NCBI GenBank assembly: GCA_030748805.1
Contig: JASMLG010000029.1
Span: forward strand, 1 to 10,402
Length of the DNA: 10,402 nt
Origin: Phycisphaerales bacterium
GTDB taxonomy: Bacteria > Planctomycetota > Phycisphaerae > Phycisphaerales > SM1A02
Direction: 5' to 3'
Shown here: piece after piece, positions 7,120 through 10,402 of the stretch
How positions within the stretch are numbered: position 1 is the stretch's first letter
Layout of the letters: each line of letters starts with the position of its first letter
Program-made: the position numbers and the translations under genes
Notes under the pieces: model-generated
What the model saw: only the letters and a program-made list of their open reading frames with translations
Database searches by the model: none
What the model was told of the DNA's origin: nothing

Positions 7120-8300
7120 ACAAGCATTTTACTAAACGTTCCTCTGGCGTTTTGTTGCATATAACTTCGTTGCCAAGTGGCAACCTTGGTAAAGGTGCGT
7201 ACAAATTTATTGATTGGTTAGAAAAAGCCGGACAAACGTGGTGGCAGATGTTACCGGTTGGTCCAACTGGCAGCGGGGGTTCACCATACAGCGCGCAATC
7301 TTCCTTCGCAGGCAATCCGTCTATGGTTTGCCCAAAAACAAAAGTTGACATGCGCGGGTTTGAATCTTGGAAAGAAGATAACAGTTGGTGGCTCGATGCT
7401 TGGTGTGGACGAAGTAAACAAAAAGCAGTCACTCAGTACAAGTTCGCGAAACAGTGGAAGAAACTTCGTTCATACGCACATACAAAAGGCATCAAAATAA
7501 TCGGCGATGTACCAATTTTTGTTGGTGCTGACTCTATTGACGTAAAAGCAAACCCAGAACTCTTTCGATTGAATCGCAATGGAAATCCAACTGTTGTAAC
7601 CGGTGTTCCGCCCGATTGTTTTTCAAAAGATGGACAGCGGTGGGGGCATCCACACTACAACTGGAAAGAACACAAAAAAGATACGTTTGCTTGGTGGCGA
7701 AATCGAGTACGTATCCATCTAGAGCGGTTTGATGTAATCCGCATCGATCACTTTATTGGGTTGCACCATGCGTATGAAATTTCAGCAAGAGCAAAAACAG
7801 CACGCAAAGGTGTGTGGAAGCGAACCCCTGGAAGGGCGTTGCTTCAAGCGATGCAAGGCGAGTTTGGAGAGTTGCCCTTTATTGCAGAAGACCTTGGGCA
7901 CTTAACTAAACCGGTTGAAAAACTCCGTGACGATTTTTGTCTTCCGGGCGTTCGTATTACCCAACAGGGCATTTGGCACAAGAATTCTCGTGATTATCCG
8001 AGCAACCATCCAAAACAATCCATTGCATATTCTGGAACGCACGATACCAACACAGCAGTTGGCGCATTAGGTGCTGAAATTAAAGATGTTCACCAGATAG
8101 TCGTTCAAGAAACGCTCGGATCTCCAGCCATTGTTTCAATACTTCTCATGCAGGATGTTCTGGGCCTTGGTAGCGAGGCACGAATGAATGTTCCGGGAAC
8201 AATTCGGGGAAATTGGAAGTGGAAGTTACAACCTAACCAACTCAACACAAAAAACGCTACGTGGCTCCGGACAATCACAGAAGAAGCAAAGAGACTATGA
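7104..8300 (+). CDS. malQ: 4-alpha-glucanotransferase (amylomaltase, GH77), short form
   Basis: This enzyme transfers glucan segments between malto-oligosaccharides and releases glucose; no signal peptide, so cytoplasmic. Family motifs run through the protein: RSSGVLLHITSLP (12-24), GSPYSAQSSFAGNP (59-72), IIGDVPIFV (132-140), nucleophile Asp215 in RIDHF, acid/base Glu262 in IAEDLG, and Asp314 in GTHDTN. Spacing Asp215 to Glu262 is 47, the same as in Thermus aquaticus amylomaltase (293 to 340). At 398 aa it is about 100 shorter than usual. Most of the loss lies before the nucleophile, between SFAGNP and FAKQW, where helices of an inserted subdomain are reduced; about 20 more are missing at the C-terminus. 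The start is TTG: an in-frame stop lies at 7083 and no ATG or GTG occurs before the conserved RSSGVLLH. It overlaps the GH13 gene by 16 nt and the phosphorylase gene by 4 nt, so translation is probably coupled. All catalytic residues are kept, so it is probably active. Confidence 0.93.
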   Translation: MSQKVNKHFTKRSSGVLLHITSLPSGNLGKGAYKFIDWLEKAGQTWWQMLPVGPTGSGGSPYSAQSSFAGNPSMVCPKTKVDMRGFESWKEDNSWWLDAWCGRSKQKAVTQYKFAKQWKKLRSYAHTKGIKIIGDVPIFVGADSIDVKANPELFRLNRNGNPTVVTGVPPDCFSKDGQRWGHPHYNWKEHKKDTFAWWRNRVRIHLERFDVIRIDHFIGLHHAYEISARAKTARKGVWKRTPGRALLQAMQGEFGELPFIAEDLGHLTKPVEKLRDDFCLPGVRITQQGIWHKNSRDYPSNHPKQSIAYSGTHDTNTAVGALGAEIKDVHQIVVQETLGSPAIVSILLMQDVLGLGSEARMNVPGTIRGNWKWKLQPNQLNTKNATWLRTITEEAKRL

Positions 8301-10150
8301 ACGCACAAGAAAAATTACTAGACCTCGCAATGGACATGTGGTGGAGTTGGAATGAAATCGCTCAAGCGCCATTTCGTAAACTCAACCCAGAAGTTTGGCA
8401 ATCATCCAATCACGATCCGCTTGCAGTTTTAGACGCATCAAAAGAGAACGCGAGTTCCGTAGAATCACTCGCAGATGCTGCATTAGAGGCGCGCGAAACA
8501 TATCGAAAGAATACGAAGCACGACCGAACAAAAGTCGTTGCATATTTTTGTAGCGAGTTTGCAATACATGAAAGCGTTCCGCAGTACAGCGGAGGCCTTG
8601 GCGTTCTTGCTGGCGACCATGTGAAGTCGGCAAGCGATTTGGGTTTGCCATTTGTCGGCATCGGTCGCTTGTATCGCCAAGGCTTTTACAAACAAGAAAT
8701 AGCAGAAGACGGAAGCACAATCGTTGTCGAAAAACAATACGACTACAACAAGTTCCCACTAACAGATACTGGCAAAACTGTCCTCTGCCCAATTGATGGC
8801 AACGATGTCGTAGCAAAAATTTGGAACATGCAAGTTGGAAATAGCGAACTGTACCTACTCGATACCGATCACGAACAAAACAACGAAGAGGGTCGCAAAC
8901 TCACGCAAGGTCTCTACAAAGGAAACCCAGAATCAAGATTACGCCAACAAATTTTGCTTGGCGTTGGCGGGGTTCGCGCGTTACGTGCGCTTGGTATAGA
9001 TGTTGCGACGTACCACCTAAACGAAGGGCACGCTGCCTTTGCTAATGTTGAACGCATGCGAGAATTGCAAAATCATGGCAACACGTTCCAAGAAGCCATT
9101 GCACAAGTTCGGGCGAGTACATTGTTTACTACACATACACCTGTTCCAGCAGGCCATGACCGCTACATGGTAGAAGATGTGCAAAAAGCGATGCAAACAA
9201 ACGATCAAGAGCTTGATCTTGGCGTTGAACCGGAGGGCAACGATTTTTGCATGACAGTGCTGGCGTTACGCACTTCTAGTATGGTGAACGGCGTCGCCAA
9301 ATTGCATGGTGAGATTTCAAGAAACATGTGGTCCCACATCGAAGGAGCAGAAATCGGTTCAGTAACGAACGGTATTCATGTTCCCACTTGGCAACACCCA
9401 CTTGCAAACGGTTTGTGCGAAACCAATCTTACTGAAACAAGAAACACGCTCCGCGGTCAATTGGTTGATGAAGTACAAAGAAGAACTGGCGTTTCTCTCA
9501 ACAAAGAGGCATTAACAATCGGTTTTGCTCGCAGGTTTGCCTCGTACAAGCGTGCGCCCCTTATTTTTAGAGACCCCCAGAAGTTGTCAATGATTATCAA
9601 TAACCAAAATAAGCCAGTGCAAATCATTTTTGCAGGAAAAGCGCATCCTGCAGACAAAATCGGTCAAAAGTATTTGCAATTGGTCTACAACTTCTCACAG
9701 CAAGACGAGTTCAAGGGAAAGGTTGTTGTTTTAGAAGAGTACGACATGGGGGTGGGACGGTTACTTACAAGCGGTTGCGATGTTTGGTTGAACAATCCAA
9801 TTCGACCACACGAAGCGAGCGGTACGAGTGGGATGAAAGTGCCATTGCATGGCGGAATAAATTGTTCGATTGCAGATGGTTGGTGGCCAGAAGCGTATGA
9901 TGGCACAAATGGTTGGGTAATCGGAAGTGCAAACGACGACATTGAAGTAGGCGCAATCGAAAACGAAGAACGCGATGACCGCGATGCTCAAGCACTCTAC
10001 GAGTTACTTGAAACCGAAATCACAAGAGAATTTTACGACGACCCAAGTGCATGGAAACAACGTGCACTCGCTTCTCTCAATTCCATCCCGCCATTCTTCA
10101 ACACCAACCGCATGGTGCAGGAATATCGAGATACGTATTACGGGGTGTGA
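8297..10150 (+). CDS. glgP: Alpha-glucan (glycogen/maltodextrin) phosphorylase, GT35, short form
   Basis: This enzyme uses phosphate to release glucose-1-phosphate from the non-reducing ends of alpha-1,4-glucans, with pyridoxal phosphate (PLP) as cofactor; cytoplasmic. The chosen ATG gives 617 aa and forms an ATGA overlap with the malQ stop. A GTG at 8261 would add 12 residues inside malQ and is less likely. The N-terminus (1-50, MDMWWSWN at 12-19) resembles the DUF3417 domain of the Thermotoga/mycobacterial-type glucan phosphorylases. Then follow YFCSEFAIHES (83-93), YSGGLGVLAGDH (97-108), HLNEGHAAF (240-248), THTPVPAGHDRY (279-290), VTNGIHVPTW (356-365), RRFASYKRA (412-420) and the PLP site EASGTSGMK with Lys514. 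Well-known DUF3417-type members are about 800 aa or more, so this one is compact. Part of the shortening lies in the N-terminal domain and after VTNGIHVPTW. No strong Shine-Dalgarno precedes it, which fits translational coupling. With MalQ it completes a cytoplasmic maltodextrin route. Confidence 0.93.
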   Translation: MNAQEKLLDLAMDMWWSWNEIAQAPFRKLNPEVWQSSNHDPLAVLDASKENASSVESLADAALEARETYRKNTKHDRTKVVAYFCSEFAIHESVPQYSGGLGVLAGDHVKSASDLGLPFVGIGRLYRQGFYKQEIAEDGSTIVVEKQYDYNKFPLTDTGKTVLCPIDGNDVVAKIWNMQVGNSELYLLDTDHEQNNEEGRKLTQGLYKGNPESRLRQQILLGVGGVRALRALGIDVATYHLNEGHAAFANVERMRELQNHGNTFQEAIAQVRASTLFTTHTPVPAGHDRYMVEDVQKAMQTNDQELDLGVEPEGNDFCMTVLALRTSSMVNGVAKLHGEISRNMWSHIEGAEIGSVTNGIHVPTWQHPLANGLCETNLTETRNTLRGQLVDEVQRRTGVSLNKEALTIGFARRFASYKRAPLIFRDPQKLSMIINNQNKPVQIIFAGKAHPADKIGQKYLQLVYNFSQQDEFKGKVVVLEEYDMGVGRLLTSGCDVWLNNPIRPHEASGTSGMKVPLHGGINCSIADGWWPEAYDGTNGWVIGSANDDIEVGAIENEERDDRDAQALYELLETEITREFYDDPSAWKQRALASLNSIPPFFNTNRMVQEYRDTYYGV

Positions 10151-10161
10151 CAGATTGCATT

Positions 10162-10170
10162 TGCTATACT
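10162..10170 (+). promoter_or_regulatory. Extended -10 promoter of the terminal lipoprotein gene
   Basis: TGCTATACT combines the TGn extension with a good -10 hexamer and ends 6 nt before the ATG at 10177. The predicted transcript would start at or beside the A of the ATG, so it would be leaderless. A GTGACA lies upstream at 10147-10152, but only 12 bp away, too close to act as a normal -35. Confidence 0.5.
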
Positions 10171-10176
10171 TTTGAA

Positions 10177-10402
10177 ATGAAAAACTTGCTTAAAATCATT
10201 GCGTTGGTGGCTGTTGTGGGAACGTTCGGTTGTACTTCTGTAAAAGTTGATGCAACAAAATCGAACACGCTTACCGCAATGGCGTGGAACATCTGGCACG
10301 GTGGTAGAGAAGATGGCGAGAAAGTTGGACCAAAGCGCGTTGTTGAAGTCATTCAAGAAAGCGGGGCGGACATCGTTGCAATGCAGGAAACGTACGGCTC
10401 TG
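10177..10402 (+). CDS. Putative lipoprotein, endonuclease/exonuclease/phosphatase family (3' end outside window)
   Basis: The frame runs 75 codons from the ATG to the right edge without a stop. It starts with MKNLLK and a hydrophobic stretch ending GTFGC, a plausible but slightly atypical lipobox with Cys19, so the protein is probably exported and lipid-anchored. The following part matches the N-terminus of the endonuclease/exonuclease/phosphatase fold: AWNIWHGG with Asn38, then GADIVAMQET with the metal-binding Glu71. Members cut DNA, RNA, sphingolipids, inositol phosphates and other phosphodiesters or phosphomonoesters, so the substrate cannot be named. It lies 26 bp after the phosphorylase gene and has its own extended -10 box 6 nt from the ATG with no Shine-Dalgarno. 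It therefore probably forms a separate leaderless transcript. Nothing ties it to glucan use. Confidence 0.8.
   Translation, partial: MKNLLKIIALVAVVGTFGCTSVKVDATKSNTLTAMAWNIWHGGREDGEKVGPKRVVEVIQESGADIVAMQETYGS

Noticed and set aside
8261..8296. GTG start for the phosphorylase at 8261.
   Set aside because: It lies in the malQ coding region. The ATG at 8297 gives an ATGA overlap and starts just where the DUF3417-like domain begins.
10147..10152. GTGACA as a -35 element for the last gene.
   Set aside because: Spacing to the -10 box is 12 bp, well short of 16-18 bp. The TGn extension makes a -35 unnecessary.

Overview
The window is a compact bacterial locus of moderate-to-low GC. It holds seven genes and no RNA genes, mobile elements or CRISPR arrays. 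The organism is most likely a planctomycete, possibly Phycisphaerae-like. The clues are the GFTLIELLVVIAIIAIL-type prepilin at the left edge, the lipoprotein of the endonuclease/exonuclease/phosphatase family at the right edge, and the style of the alpha-glucan enzymes. This placement is inference with moderate-to-low confidence, and a lineage such as Verrucomicrobia is also possible.

Layout. Positions 1-858 (+) hold a prepilin-like protein cut off by the window's left edge. It ends in a 12-bp tail-to-tail overlap with a minus-strand operon at 847-5134. That operon, in its own direction, encodes a 773-aa fusion of a sugar-binding protein with a MalF-type permease, then a MalG-type permease, then a MalK-type ATPase. 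Together these can form a complete carbohydrate ABC importer. Only 23 bp (5135-5157) separate it from a divergent plus-strand operon at 5158-10150. This second operon encodes a secreted GH13 alpha-glucan hydrolase with an N-terminal glycogen-binding module, a short GH77 4-alpha-glucanotransferase (MalQ) and a short GT35 alpha-glucan phosphorylase. A new gene starts at 10177 and runs off the right edge.

How the genes work together (inference from families and context): the GH13 enzyme trims glycogen, starch or maltodextrins outside the cytoplasm. The ABC importer brings in the malto-oligosaccharides. Cytoplasmic MalQ redistributes glucosyl units and releases glucose, and the phosphorylase converts the longer chains to glucose-1-phosphate. 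No regulator gene is visible in the window.

The most notable points are the binding-protein/permease fusion with a self-consistent membrane topology, and two overlapping opposite-strand -10 elements in the 23-bp divergent gap. Three genes that begin transcripts have a -10 box only 6-9 nt from the start codon, which suggests leaderless mRNAs. Every gene junction is extremely tight, and two of the enzymes are shorter than usual.
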